Positions 1-8,163 of a stretch of 64,000 bases of DNA are shown here, piece after piece (position 1 is the first letter of the stretch; every line of letters starts with the position of its first letter). The position numbers and the translations under genes are program-made. Location: positions 62,001 through 126,000 of the forward strand of contig JBPOHI010000007.1 in the NCBI GenBank assembly GCA_052035735.1. The letters run 5' to 3'. The notes beneath the pieces are model-generated. The model did no database searches. It was not told the origin of the DNA and saw nothing but the letters and a program-made list of their open reading frames with translations. This DNA comes from JAGPDF01 sp052035735 (lineage in GTDB: Bacteria > Acidobacteriota > Thermoanaerobaculia > Multivoradales > JAGPDF01).

Positions 1-1305
1 GAGTCGACGCAGGCGGGGGAGCGCCTGACGTTCCGTTACCGCGGCAGCGGCGGAGACGTCGAGAAGAGCTTCGTCCTCGGGGCCGATGGGAGGATGGAGA
101 TCGCCGTTTCGGTGGCCGGTCAGAACCACTTCAGCCTGCTTCTCGGACCCGGTCTCCGTGCCCGCACCGCGGCCGAGCTCGCCAGTCGCTTCGAGCTGCG
201 GCGAGCGGTCTGGAGCGCCGCCGGCAAGGTCGAAACGCTCGACCCCGGCAAGGTCAAGGAGCCCCTCGAAATCGCAGGTGAGGGTCTCGACTGGGTCGGG
301 CTCGAGGACACCTATTTCCTTACCGCCGTGGTGCCTCTCCAGCCGGTGGCGAAGGTGCGCTTCCGCCCGGTGCTGCTGGTTCCCGCGGACGAGGAGCGGA
401 CCTTCGACCATCGCCCGGTGCCGGCTCCTCCCGCGGAGCTCGCCGCCGCCGACAAGGACCTGGCGCGCGATTTCGTGCTCGAGATCGAGGCCCGCGCCGG
501 GCGAATCGACGCCACCTCCTACTGGGGCTCGAAACAGCTCGACCATCTGACCGCGATGCCTTACGGCCTGGACAAGACGGTGCAGCTCGGGATGTTCGGC
601 TTCCTGGCGCGGCCGCTGCTCTACAGCCTGCAGTGGATCCACGCCAACGTGGTGGCGAACTACGGCTGGGCGATCGTGCTGCTCACGGTTGCGCTCAAGA
701 TCGTGCTGCTGCCGCTGTCGCTGTCGGCCTTCAAGTCGATGCGCAAGATGCAGAAGCTCAACCCCAAGATGCAGGCCGTGCGCGAGCGCTGGAAGGGCAA
801 GCTCAGGGACAAGAACGGCCGCTTCAACCCCGACGCTCAGCGCCAGATGAACGAAGAGATCATGGGTCTCTATCGCTCGGAAGGGGTCAACCCCGCGGGC
901 GGCTGCTTCCCCATGCTGATTCAGCTGCCGGTCTTCTTCTCCTTCTACAGCCTGCTCTCTTCGGCCGTCGAGCTCTGGCATTCGCCCTGGATCCTGTGGA
1001 TCCACGACCTTACGGCTTCGGACCCGTACTACGTCCTGCCGATCGTCATGGGGCTGTCGCAGATCGTGCAGCAGCGGATGACGCCGGCCCCGCCGGATCC
1101 GGTGCAGAAGCGTCTGATGCAGTTCCTGCCCATCGTCTTCACGATCTTCTCGCTCGGCTTCGCCTCCGGTCTGGTGCTCTACTGGCTGACCAACAACATC
1201 CTGACCATCGCCCAGCAGAAGCTCTATAACTCCTTCAAGGACCATGAGCCGCAGACCGAAGTGGTGGTGGTCAAGGGCGGCGGCCGCAAGGGTCCGAACG
1301 CATGA
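1..1305 (+). CDS. yidC: YidC membrane protein insertase (5' truncated by window edge)
   Basis: The frame is open from the first base to the stop, so the true start lies upstream; 434 residues are visible. Family knowledge: YidC inserts and folds inner-membrane proteins, alone or with SecYEG. The visible part begins in the large periplasmic domain of Gram-negative YidC (beta-rich, no membrane segments). It continues into the conserved insertase core: a hydrophobic stretch around YGWAIVLLTVALKIVLLPLS, a charged cytoplasmic hairpin (SMRKMQKLNPKMQ), then further membrane segments ending with LVLYWLTNNILTIAQQ. The stop overlaps the start of jag by 4 nt (ATGA), as expected for the rnpA-yidC-jag-rsmG-parAB neighbourhood. 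The missing N-terminus is an edge effect, not a broken gene. Confidence 0.97.
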   Translation, partial: ESTQAGERLTFRYRGSGGDVEKSFVLGADGRMEIAVSVAGQNHFSLLLGPGLRARTAAELASRFELRRAVWSAAGKVETLDPGKVKEPLEIAGEGLDWVGLEDTYFLTAVVPLQPVAKVRFRPVLLVPADEERTFDHRPVPAPPAELAAADKDLARDFVLEIEARAGRIDATSYWGSKQLDHLTAMPYGLDKTVQLGMFGFLARPLLYSLQWIHANVVANYGWAIVLLTVALKIVLLPLSLSAFKSMRKMQKLNPKMQAVRERWKGKLRDKNGRFNPDAQRQMNEEIMGLYRSEGVNPAGGCFPMLIQLPVFFSFYSLLSSAVELWHSPWILWIHDLTASDPYYVLPIVMGLSQIVQQRMTPAPPDPVQKRLMQFLPIVFTIFSLGFASGLVLYWLTNNILTIAQQKLYNSFKDHEPQTEVVVVKGGGRKGPNA

Positions 1306-2105
1306 AGACCCGACGGTTCTTTGCCGGCAGCACCCTGCCGCAAGCGCTAATGGCCGCGGCGCGCTACCACGGGCTCTCGCCGGAGGCTCTGGCCTATCGC
1401 CTGCGCGACAAGCGCCACGGCTTCGTGACCCGCACGCGCCGATTCATCGTCGAGATCGATCCTGCCGCGCCGCTCCGTACCGGCGCGGCAGGGCTCCCCG
1501 CCCCCGCGACGGCAGTTTCACCGGGGCCGGTCGCGCCTCGCGTCGCGCCCGCGCCGGCCGAGAGGGTGGCAGCGGTCGCCCCGACGGCGGCGCCCCGTCG
1601 CCCTGCGGCCGCAAGTCACGCCGAGCCGTTCCTGCCTCCGGACGAGGAGTCGGCGTTGGCGGCCTCGTTGGCGGTTGGGAAGCTCCTGGCGCTGGCGCGG
1701 CTCGACCTCGCGGTACGCGTCGAACGGCAACCCGACCGGCTGCTCCTTTCCTTGAGCGGGCCCGACGAGGAGCTGCTGCGCGAGCTCGGCGAGGAGTTTC
1801 TCGACGACCTCGAGCACCTGGCGCCGCGTGCCATTCGCGGCCTGGCGGGGCGCATGGTGCGCTGCAAGGTGGAGGGTGCCGGGCTTCGCGGCGCCCACGA
1901 GGAGGAGCTTCGGAAGCTCGCGGAACGGGTGGCCGACGAGGTGGTCGCCAGCGGCGAAGCGGCCCTCCTCGACCCGCTGCCGGCAGCCGACCGCCGGATC
2001 GTGCATCTGGCCCTGGTCGAGGACCCGCGGGTCACAACCGAGAGCCTGGGGTCGGGCGCGGAGAAGCGAGTCCGGATCTCCCCGGCAGCCTCCGCGGCGC
2101 ACTGA
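1302..2105 (+). CDS. jag: Jag/KhpB RNA-binding protein (Jag-N, KH, R3H)
   Basis: 267 residues starting at the ATG that overlaps the yidC stop. The N-terminal about 55 residues form the Jag-N domain (GLSPEALAYRLRDKRHGF). A proline/alanine-rich linker of about 70 residues follows. The C-terminal half carries a KH-like domain (about residues 135-190) and an R3H-type segment (LPAADRRIVHLAL). Family knowledge: KhpB/Jag binds RNA and affects cell elongation and division in several bacteria; it is nearly always encoded after yidC. The long low-complexity linker is longer than in Firmicutes homologues. Function here is inferred from domain order and context. Confidence 0.9.
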   Translation: MKTRRFFAGSTLPQALMAAARYHGLSPEALAYRLRDKRHGFVTRTRRFIVEIDPAAPLRTGAAGLPAPATAVSPGPVAPRVAPAPAERVAAVAPTAAPRRPAAASHAEPFLPPDEESALAASLAVGKLLALARLDLAVRVERQPDRLLLSLSGPDEELLRELGEEFLDDLEHLAPRAIRGLAGRMVRCKVEGAGLRGAHEEELRKLAERVADEVVASGEAALLDPLPAADRRIVHLALVEDPRVTTESLGSGAEKRVRISPAASAAH

Positions 2106-2145
2106 GAAGCGCGCCAGGGCGGCGACGGGCGCCGCCCGCGGCGGA

Positions 2146-2161
2146 TGTTTCACGTGGAACA
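2146..2161. promoter_or_regulatory. parS centromere site
   Basis: The 16-mer TGTTTCACGTGGAACA, read on the other strand as TGTTCCACGTGAAACA, fits the conserved chromosomal parS consensus TGTTNCACGTGAAACA. It sits inside a longer near-palindrome (2141-2166, arms gcggaTGTT.../...AACAtccgc) in the jag-rsmG gap, about 0.7 kb before parA. Family knowledge: ParB nucleates and spreads from parS near the replication origin. I saw no second copy in the window. Confidence 0.92.
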
Positions 2162-2232
2162 TCCGCCGCAAGGAACAAACCGCTTCCTGGGGCCTGCGCC
2201 AGCCTGCCGCTGGGTCCAGCCAACATGAGACC

Positions 2233-2889
2233 ATGCTCGAGCTCGAAACCCTGACCGAAGCCCAGTTCGCCCGTCACCTGGGGCGATTCCATCCGGAGAC
2301 ACTGGCGGAAGACGCGATCGCCAGGCTCTTCGTTCACTACGAAGAGTTGCGGCGTTGGGCCGGGACGATCGCCCTGATCGGGCCGGGTGCGGCAGGGGAG
2401 CTGTTCGAGCGTCACTATGCCGAGTCGCTTGCAGCCCTGCCGTGGCTTCCTGAAGGCCGCGGCGCGCAACTGCTCGATCTCGGCTCCGGCGCCGGTTTTC
2501 CGGGATGGATCCTTGCGGCGGCGCGCCCCGATCTCGAGGTGACGCTGGTCGAAGCGCGGGAACGGAAATGGGCCTTTCTTCAGACCGCCGCGCGCCGGGC
2601 GCGATTGTCGTGCCGGTGCCTCAATGCTAGAGTTTCCGAGCGTTCTCTCGCGGGCATTCCCGACCGGGTCGAAGTCGTCACCGTTCGGGCGCTGCGTCTG
2701 GAGGCCAGGGTCTGGTCGGCGCTTCTCCCGCATCTTGCGCCGCAAGCCCGGATCCTGCTCTGGAGCGGCGAGGCCGCCGAGCCTCCACCCCCGCCATTCG
2801 TCGTCGGGCGGACCTTGGCGCTCACCGGGAGTCACCGATTCCTCCGGGAGTATTGCTTGCCGCCGATCGTCGCGCCGGGTAACTCATGA
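2233..2889 (+). CDS. rsmG: 16S rRNA (guanine-527-N7)-methyltransferase RsmG
   Basis: 218 residues from ATG 2233. The frame stays open much further upstream through jag and parS, but the family N-terminus (helix plus FVHYEELRRWA) begins at this methionine. The SAM-binding motif DLGSGAGFPG is at about residues 82-91, followed by the VEARERKWAFLQ acidic-loop region and VTVRAL. Family knowledge: RsmG methylates G527 of 16S rRNA, and its loss gives low-level streptomycin resistance. The stop overlaps the parA start by 4 nt. It is a typical length for the family. Confidence 0.93.
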   Translation: MLELETLTEAQFARHLGRFHPETLAEDAIARLFVHYEELRRWAGTIALIGPGAAGELFERHYAESLAALPWLPEGRGAQLLDLGSGAGFPGWILAAARPDLEVTLVEARERKWAFLQTAARRARLSCRCLNARVSERSLAGIPDRVEVVTVRALRLEARVWSALLPHLAPQARILLWSGEAAEPPPPPFVVGRTLALTGSHRFLREYCLPPIVAPGNS

Positions 2890-3644
2890 CAGCGATTCTC
2901 GCCATCGCGAACCAGAAGGGCGGAGTCGGTAAGACGACCACCGCGATCAGCCTCGCCGCGGGCCTCGCGGCCCTCGAGAAGCGGGTCCTTCTGGTCGACT
3001 GCGATCCGCAGGGCAACGCCACCCGCGGTCTTGGGCAGACGGCCAAGTCGCCGCACCTCTACCACGTGCTGGTCGGCGAGAGCGCGATCGAATCCGCCAT
3101 CGTCCCGACGGGCTTTCCGTTCCTCGACCTGCTTCCGGCAGACCGCGATCTGGTCGGCGTCGAGGTCGAGTTCGTCGGCCTCGAACAGTGGGAGAAGGCC
3201 TTGGGCGGTCGTCTCGCGGCGATCGCCGAACGCTACGACTTCATCCTGATCGATTGTCCGCCGTCCCTCGGACACCTGACCATCCAGGCGCTGGTCGCCG
3301 CGACCGGCGTGCTCGTCCCGCTACAGTGCGAGTACTTCGCTCTCGAAGGGGTGAGTGAGTTGTTGTCGACCATCCGCCGGGTGACCAGCGCGCTCAATCC
3401 GGCCCTCGAGCTCGCCGGTATCGTGCTCACCATGTACGACGACCGGATGAAGCTCACCCGGGATGTCGAGCGCGAAGTGCGCGAGCACTTCCCGGGCAAG
3501 GTCTTCGAAGCGGTCGTTCCGCGCAATGTCCGGCTTGCCGAGGCGCCGAGCCACGGTCTTTCCATTCTGCAGTACGACATCAAGAGCCGGGGGGCGGAAG
3601 CCTACCTGGCCGTGGCGAGGGAGCTCTTGAGGCGAAGCGAATGA
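2886..3644 (+). CDS. parA: ParA/Soj chromosome partitioning ATPase
   Basis: 252 residues, start overlapping the rsmG stop (ATGA). The deviant Walker A box KGGVGKTT is at residues 11-18. Walker A' (VDCDPQGNAT) and Walker B (FILIDCPPSLG) follow in the usual order. The short N-terminus, without a helix-turn-helix domain, marks the chromosomal Soj type rather than plasmid type Ia. Family knowledge: the ATP-bound dimer coats the nucleoid and moves ParB-parS complexes. parB overlaps its stop by 4 nt and a parS site lies 0.7 kb upstream, so the complete partition system is present. Confidence 0.97.
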   Translation: MTAILAIANQKGGVGKTTTAISLAAGLAALEKRVLLVDCDPQGNATRGLGQTAKSPHLYHVLVGESAIESAIVPTGFPFLDLLPADRDLVGVEVEFVGLEQWEKALGGRLAAIAERYDFILIDCPPSLGHLTIQALVAATGVLVPLQCEYFALEGVSELLSTIRRVTSALNPALELAGIVLTMYDDRMKLTRDVEREVREHFPGKVFEAVVPRNVRLAEAPSHGLSILQYDIKSRGAEAYLAVARELLRRSE

Positions 3645-4507
3645 ACGACAAGAAGCGCGCGCTGGGCCGCGGTCTTTCCGCCCTGATTGCGCCCAACGAG
3701 GCCCCCGAGGCTGGGCGAAGCCTGCCCATCGCCCAGATCCAGCCCAATCGCCAGCAGCCGCGAACCGAGTTCGACGACACTCAGCTCGAGGAGCTGGCGG
3801 CTTCGATCCGGATCCAGGGCATGATCCAGCCGTTGATTGTAACTCCGACAGGGAAAGGGACTTACACGATCGTCGCGGGTGAGCGACGGTGGCGTGCCGC
3901 GCAGCGTGCGGGGCTCACCGTGGTGCCGGTGGTGGTGCGCCAGGTGCGTGACGACCGCGAGCTGCTGGAGCTCGCCCTGGTCGAGAACCTCCAGCGGGCG
4001 GACCTCAACCCGATGGAAGAGGCCGAGGCCTACCGCACCCTGCAGGAGAACTTCCAGCTGTCGCAGGAGGAGATTGCAGCGCGCGTCGGCAAGGCCCGGC
4101 CGGCGGTGACCAATACCCTGCGCCTGCTCAAGCTCCCGGCGGAGATCCAGGACTTCCTGCGCTCGGGCCGGTTGACCGCGGGGCAGGTCCGCCCGCTGCT
4201 CGCGATCAGCGATCCCGAGCGTCAGCAGGAGCTCGCCCTGCGTGCTTTGCGCGAGGGACTGTCGTCGCGCAGCATGGAGGAGCTCGCGAGCGGCAAGAAG
4301 CCCGGCGCGAAGAGCGTGAAGAGTGCCAAAGCAACCCCCGAACCGCATGCCGCCGCGGCCGCCGAACGTCTCACCCAGAAGCTGCAGACCCGGGTCGAGA
4401 TCGACCGCCGCGGCAAGGGCGGAACGATCCGCATCCACTTTCACTCGGAGGAGGAGCTGATCCGACTCTACGAGCGCATCACCGAACCGGGCGGAGAGAA
4501 AAAATGA
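3641..4507 (+). CDS. parB: ParB/Spo0J chromosome partitioning protein
   Basis: 288 residues. The N-terminal ALGRGLSALI motif (ParA-contacting region) is followed by the ParB nuclease-like/CTPase domain (QPRTEFDD..LEELAASI, then TIVAGERRWRAAQ at about residues 77-90). The helix-turn-helix region recognising parS comes next (LSQEEIAARVGKARPAVTN). A basic linker with KSVKSAK leads to a C-terminal dimerisation domain. Family knowledge: ParB is a CTP-dependent clamp loading at parS. Start overlaps parA by 4 nt, and its own stop overlaps the bactofilin start. Confidence 0.97.
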   Translation: MNDKKRALGRGLSALIAPNEAPEAGRSLPIAQIQPNRQQPRTEFDDTQLEELAASIRIQGMIQPLIVTPTGKGTYTIVAGERRWRAAQRAGLTVVPVVVRQVRDDRELLELALVENLQRADLNPMEEAEAYRTLQENFQLSQEEIAARVGKARPAVTNTLRLLKLPAEIQDFLRSGRLTAGQVRPLLAISDPERQQELALRALREGLSSRSMEELASGKKPGAKSVKSAKATPEPHAAAAAERLTQKLQTRVEIDRRGKGGTIRIHFHSEEELIRLYERITEPGGEKK

Positions 4508-4935
4508 ACTTCCGCGGCAAAGCGTCTTCCGGAGATCTCTCGGGCTTTCTCGATGTCGGCAGCCACTTCGAGGGCGAGCTCAAGTTCGAACAGTCGTTTC
4601 GGGTCGATGGCAAGGTCGTCGGCAAAGTGGTCTCCGAGGGGGATCTGGTCGTCGGCGAGAGCGGCGAGATCGACGGCGAGATCCGCGTCGGCAGGCTGTT
4701 CGTCTCCGGCTTGGTGAAGGGCGAGATCCATGCGACCCGCCGTCTCTCGATTCATCCGCGAGGGCGGGTCGAGGGAGTCGTGCACGCGCGCGCCCTGGTC
4801 ATCGAAGAGGGGGGGATCCTCGAGGGTCGGAGCTCGATGAAATCGGAGTCCGCCGAGGCCACCCCGGCCGAGAGCTCCGCCACCAGCGCTCCGGGCTCAT
4901 CCAAGGTCGTCGGGCGAATTCCCGCCAAACCCTGA
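4504..4935 (+). CDS. Bactofilin family cytoskeletal protein
   Basis: 143 residues, start overlapping the parB stop (ATGA). The central about 100 residues are a right-handed beta-helix of short repeats (EGELKFEQSFRVDGKVVGKV, DLVVGESGEIDGEI), the signature of bactofilins (DUF583). The C-terminal about 35 residues are Ser/Ala/Glu-rich and probably disordered. Family knowledge: bactofilins polymerise without nucleotide and act as scaffolds in cell-shape, stalk or chromosome-positioning roles; in Myxococcus they work with ParAB. Co-transcription with parAB here supports a chromosome-organisation link, by inference. Confidence 0.92.
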   Translation: MNFRGKASSGDLSGFLDVGSHFEGELKFEQSFRVDGKVVGKVVSEGDLVVGESGEIDGEIRVGRLFVSGLVKGEIHATRRLSIHPRGRVEGVVHARALVIEEGGILEGRSSMKSESAEATPAESSATSAPGSSKVVGRIPAKP

Positions 4936-4955
4936 GCGAGGGCTGACCCCGTAGC

Positions 4956-6221
4956 CTAAGGCGCGGTCGCGCTCCAGCGTGCCGTGCCGCCACTCTCGAA
5001 GCCGTCCCAGAACAGGGTGATCGCGTTCGAGAAGCAGTAGAGATTCTGCGGCTCGGCGCAGGTGAAGGCGTTGATGTCGGTCCATTCGCCCATGCGCGCA
5101 GCCGAGGCCTTGCCGGTCACTCCGAAGCCCGAGGCGTTTTCGGTCCAGCCGCCGCAAGTGCCCGAAGCGGAACCGGTCCCATCCGCCGAAGTGCCGGTCC
5201 AGACGCGCAGGTCGTCGTCAGCATAGCGGCCGTCCTCGTACACATGCAGGCTGTTCTGATTCGCGCCGTCGAGCAGATCGGCGAGGGTATTGGCGACGGC
5301 GTAGCCGTCGACGCGCCGGAACGGTCCGTCGGTGGTCAAGCGGTCCCTGGCGTCGACCGCGGGAGTCGAGAGGAAGGGCACGAAAGAGTCCGGGTCGGGC
5401 AGATGCGCCGCACTCGCCAGCTGGGCACAGATCGCGTAGCCGGCGTTGATTCCGACGGCGCCGCCCGATTCCGCCCAGGTCGAAAGATCGGCGGAGCCGG
5501 CCACCGAGCTGACGAAGACGAGAGCACCAGGCGACCAGCCCAAGGTCACGGTCTCGCTAGCTCCGGGTTCGAGACAGAGCAGACGATGGGAATCCTCACA
5601 GGAGCTGTTGGTGAAGCGAGTCCAGGTATTGGCGCTGCCGAGCGCGTCGCCATAGGCGCCGGGAGAAGCCAGAGCCGACGTCGTCCAGTCCGAGCAGTCC
5701 TCGCCGCCGGCTCCAGTCGGGAAAGTTCCGGTCCAGATCTGACGAGTGAAGTAGTCGGTATCCACCGCGTTCTGAAACTCGTCGAGCATCACAGGCCGGA
5801 AGATGACGCGCTCCGGACCGACGAGCTCCTCCAAGGTGCCGGTGAAATTCGAGATGCCGTTAGCGAGAAACCAGGGGCCCGCACCCGGCAACGCCGCGCC
5901 GCCGCAGCCCCCGGCTTTGGTTCCGGCGAGGCCTTGCACATGGCAGTAGGCGTCCGTCGTGCCCGCCGAGAGCCAGGCGCGGTAGGTCGCGGCATTGGGT
6001 AGCGCGCCGGCGGCCGCACGGCTGCGGCAGATGTTGTCGGCACGCTCCAGCGCGGTTGCCCCGGTAGCCCCGGGCCAGGTCGAGAGATTCCCCGTACCGG
6101 AGATCGAGGTGACGAATGCGCGGCGTTTGACGGCCGCCGCCGGCGCAGCGAGCGCAGTCGCCGCAGCGGCGCAGGCGAGGAGCCCCAAGGCGAAGCGAAC
6201 GGACTTGCGGTGCAGGACCAT
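4956..6221 (-). CDS. Secreted DUF1554-like duplicated-domain protein with DGFE-type C-terminal tail
   Basis: 421 residues with a clear N-terminal signal peptide (about 30 residues, ending in an Ala-rich stretch). The rest is two related halves: each opens with a strand plus LSTW (FVTSISGTGNLSTW and FVSSVAGSADLSTW) and closes with a Trp/Cys-rich segment (HRLLCLE and NLYCFSN). This resembles the DUF1554/collagen-XV-like fold reported in Leptospira secreted proteins; that match is tentative. The last residues (FWDGFESGGTARWSATAP) resemble the end of the delta-60-repeat protein at 35870-37252. Function unknown; probably exported. It is convergent with the bactofilin gene, with 20 bp between stops. 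Confidence 0.7.
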   Translation of the reverse strand: MVLHRKSVRFALGLLACAAAATALAAPAAAVKRRAFVTSISGTGNLSTWPGATGATALERADNICRSRAAAGALPNAATYRAWLSAGTTDAYCHVQGLAGTKAGGCGGAALPGAGPWFLANGISNFTGTLEELVGPERVIFRPVMLDEFQNAVDTDYFTRQIWTGTFPTGAGGEDCSDWTTSALASPGAYGDALGSANTWTRFTNSSCEDSHRLLCLEPGASETVTLGWSPGALVFVSSVAGSADLSTWAESGGAVGINAGYAICAQLASAAHLPDPDSFVPFLSTPAVDARDRLTTDGPFRRVDGYAVANTLADLLDGANQNSLHVYEDGRYADDDLRVWTGTSADGTGSASGTCGGWTENASGFGVTGKASAARMGEWTDINAFTCAEPQNLYCFSNAITLFWDGFESGGTARWSATAP

Positions 6222-6329
6222 GAACGAATCTCCAGCTGCCAGAAGATGAGGCTCGAATCTGGAAGCGCAGCGCCGGCCCCAACAGGGCCAGAGGAGCGCG
6301 GTCCGAGCGCGGCGTCGGCGGTCTGCCGA

Positions 6330-8135
6330 TCAGTTGGCGGGAGTCGCTGCGAGGTCCTCGTAGGACTGCAGGAAGGTGAGCGGAACTCTCTGCAGGAGCG
6401 CCGGCTCGAAGGCTTCGGTCAGCACGCGGCCGTCGAAGTCGCGCGCGATCGGCAGGCGGGAGAGATAGAGCAGCGTCGGCGCGAGATCGATGATGCGCGC
6501 CGACGCCAGGTTCTCGCCCCTGCGCACTCCTTCGCCGCGCAGGAGCAGCGCACCGTCGGGGGCGCCGACCACCGTGCCGATGGTGCGCCTTGCCCGCCAG
6601 ACCTCGCCGAGCAAGCGCCGCACGCCGGTCGGAGGCTCGACGCCATAGGCCGAGACCACCGCCATGACGCGCGGCTCGGGCAGCCGCGCCCAGAGGTCGG
6701 CGAGCGTCGCGTCGAGGAAGGCCACGTAGTCGGTGAGCGCGGCGGCCGCCCGCCGATCAGCTCCGGCACGCGAGCCCGCCATCTCCGCCGAGTGAAAGCC
6801 GCCGAGGGTCAAGAGCTCGACATCGAGCAGGCCGGGCAGGTCGACGAAGAGCGCCGCCGGCGGTGGCGAGTCGGCGAGCAGCGAAGCGGCGACCGCCGCC
6901 CGCCAGCGGTCTTGCGCGCGCGCGGCGTCGATGACGCCCTGCAGAACATCGAAGCTCTCCGCGCCGGTCTTCGAGCCCGGGTCGCGGGGCGTTCCGGAGT
7001 CGCCGCGCAACAGTTCGACACGGCCGGCGAACGCCTCCGGCACCGCGGCCGAAGCCCGCGCTGATCCGCGGAAGAGCCCGTCGGAAGCCTGCCCAGCGCC
7101 CGCAGGCAGTGCGAGAAGAGCTTCTGGGGCGCCGACAACCGCGCTCGCACGACCGAGACGATCGAGAACTTCCCAGACCGTGAGTGCCTTGCGGTCGAAG
7201 CGCTGCACCGGGCGGTGCGTTCCGAGGAGCCGATCGAGACCAAGGCCGGAGAAGCCGAGCGGCAGCAGGCGCAACTCGCCTGCTGCCGAGGGGGTTGCGA
7301 GCCAGGAGGCGTCGAGCAGCGTCGGGCCCGCCAGGGTGTGTCGGAAGGGAAGCTTGCCGGAGGCGAGACTCGCCCACAGGCCGAGCCTTCGCACCGGGGA
7401 AAAACTCTCGAGGCGAGCGTAGCTGCCGTCGTCGAAGAGTGCGGCGAAGAAGGGCAAGCGCCCCTGGCGGGCGAGCGGCAACAGCAGATCGAGCGTCGCG
7501 CCCTCGAGGCCGACCACCAGCAGGTGCGGCGCCGGTTGCGCGGCAGGGCGCGCAAAGGTCGACGGCCGCGCGGCGACCGGCTCATAGGCTGCGCGCCGGG
7601 CGACGACGACGTACAGGCTGCCGACGACGACCGCCACCAGCAGCAGAACGCTCTTCGAACCGTAGCGGCGATGGTGCACACTGTGCAGCAGAGCGGTGTA
7701 GAAGGCGAGAATCGTCCCGAAGGACAGCCAGAGGGCGGTGCGAATGAGATTGGCGTTGATGCCCGGCGGCAAGAAGAACGAATAGTGCGAGGCGTGAACC
7801 CAGTTGGCGAGCGCAGCTGCCCCCAGGACGAGCGTCAGACTCCAAGGCAGGAGTCGGCGCACGCGGACGTTCCTCAGCCGCGTGCCGAGCAAGTGCAGCG
7901 CGAGCGAAAGCGGCAGCAGCACGAGACCGACGCGCGCGCTGCCTTCGGCGAAACCGCGCCACGACAGGGCGAGATGAGGATTCAGGAAATAGAGTAGGCC
8001 GGCGACGTGGAAGCCCGCGAGAAGCGACGGCAAGCCGGCCGCGAGAACGGCCTCTAGCGGCACCGGCAGCGCCGGGAGCGCTTTGCGGCCGGGCTGCAGC
8101 GGCCGCTGGGTCGGAACAGGCAGGGTCGATTCCAT
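6330..8135 (-). CDS. Membrane-anchored alkaline-phosphatase-superfamily (type I phosphodiesterase-like) protein
   Basis: 601 residues from ATG 8135. A GTG 48 nt upstream is possible but would overlap the divergent pyrK. The first about 180 residues contain four to five hydrophobic segments. A soluble domain starts with HLLVVGLEGATLDLLLPLA, like the VVGLDGATWDLL opening of AP-superfamily phosphodiesterases/phosphopentomutase-like hydrolases. Near the C-terminus, IIDLAPTLLYLSRLP followed by DFDGRVL is the usual family ending. The Thr of EGATLD would be the catalytic nucleophile. The substrate is unknown; homologues act on nucleotides, glycans or phospholipid head groups. The gene is divergent from pyrK with only about 28 nt between starts. 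Confidence 0.75.
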   Translation of the reverse strand: MESTLPVPTQRPLQPGRKALPALPVPLEAVLAAGLPSLLAGFHVAGLLYFLNPHLALSWRGFAEGSARVGLVLLPLSLALHLLGTRLRNVRVRRLLPWSLTLVLGAAALANWVHASHYSFFLPPGINANLIRTALWLSFGTILAFYTALLHSVHHRRYGSKSVLLLVAVVVGSLYVVVARRAAYEPVAARPSTFARPAAQPAPHLLVVGLEGATLDLLLPLARQGRLPFFAALFDDGSYARLESFSPVRRLGLWASLASGKLPFRHTLAGPTLLDASWLATPSAAGELRLLPLGFSGLGLDRLLGTHRPVQRFDRKALTVWEVLDRLGRASAVVGAPEALLALPAGAGQASDGLFRGSARASAAVPEAFAGRVELLRGDSGTPRDPGSKTGAESFDVLQGVIDAARAQDRWRAAVAASLLADSPPPAALFVDLPGLLDVELLTLGGFHSAEMAGSRAGADRRAAAALTDYVAFLDATLADLWARLPEPRVMAVVSAYGVEPPTGVRRLLGEVWRARRTIGTVVGAPDGALLLRGEGVRRGENLASARIIDLAPTLLYLSRLPIARDFDGRVLTEAFEPALLQRVPLTFLQSYEDLAATPAN

Positions 8136-8163
8136 GGCGCGTTTGCTAGAGTCGTACCACCGG

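Noticed and set aside
1828..2232. N-terminal extension of RsmG back to 1828
   Set aside because: It overlaps jag in another frame and runs through the parS site; residues are low-complexity Arg/Pro and do not fit the RsmG family.
2105..2232. A small gene in the jag-rsmG gap
   Set aside because: The stretch is accounted for by the parS palindrome and no frame shows protein-like composition.
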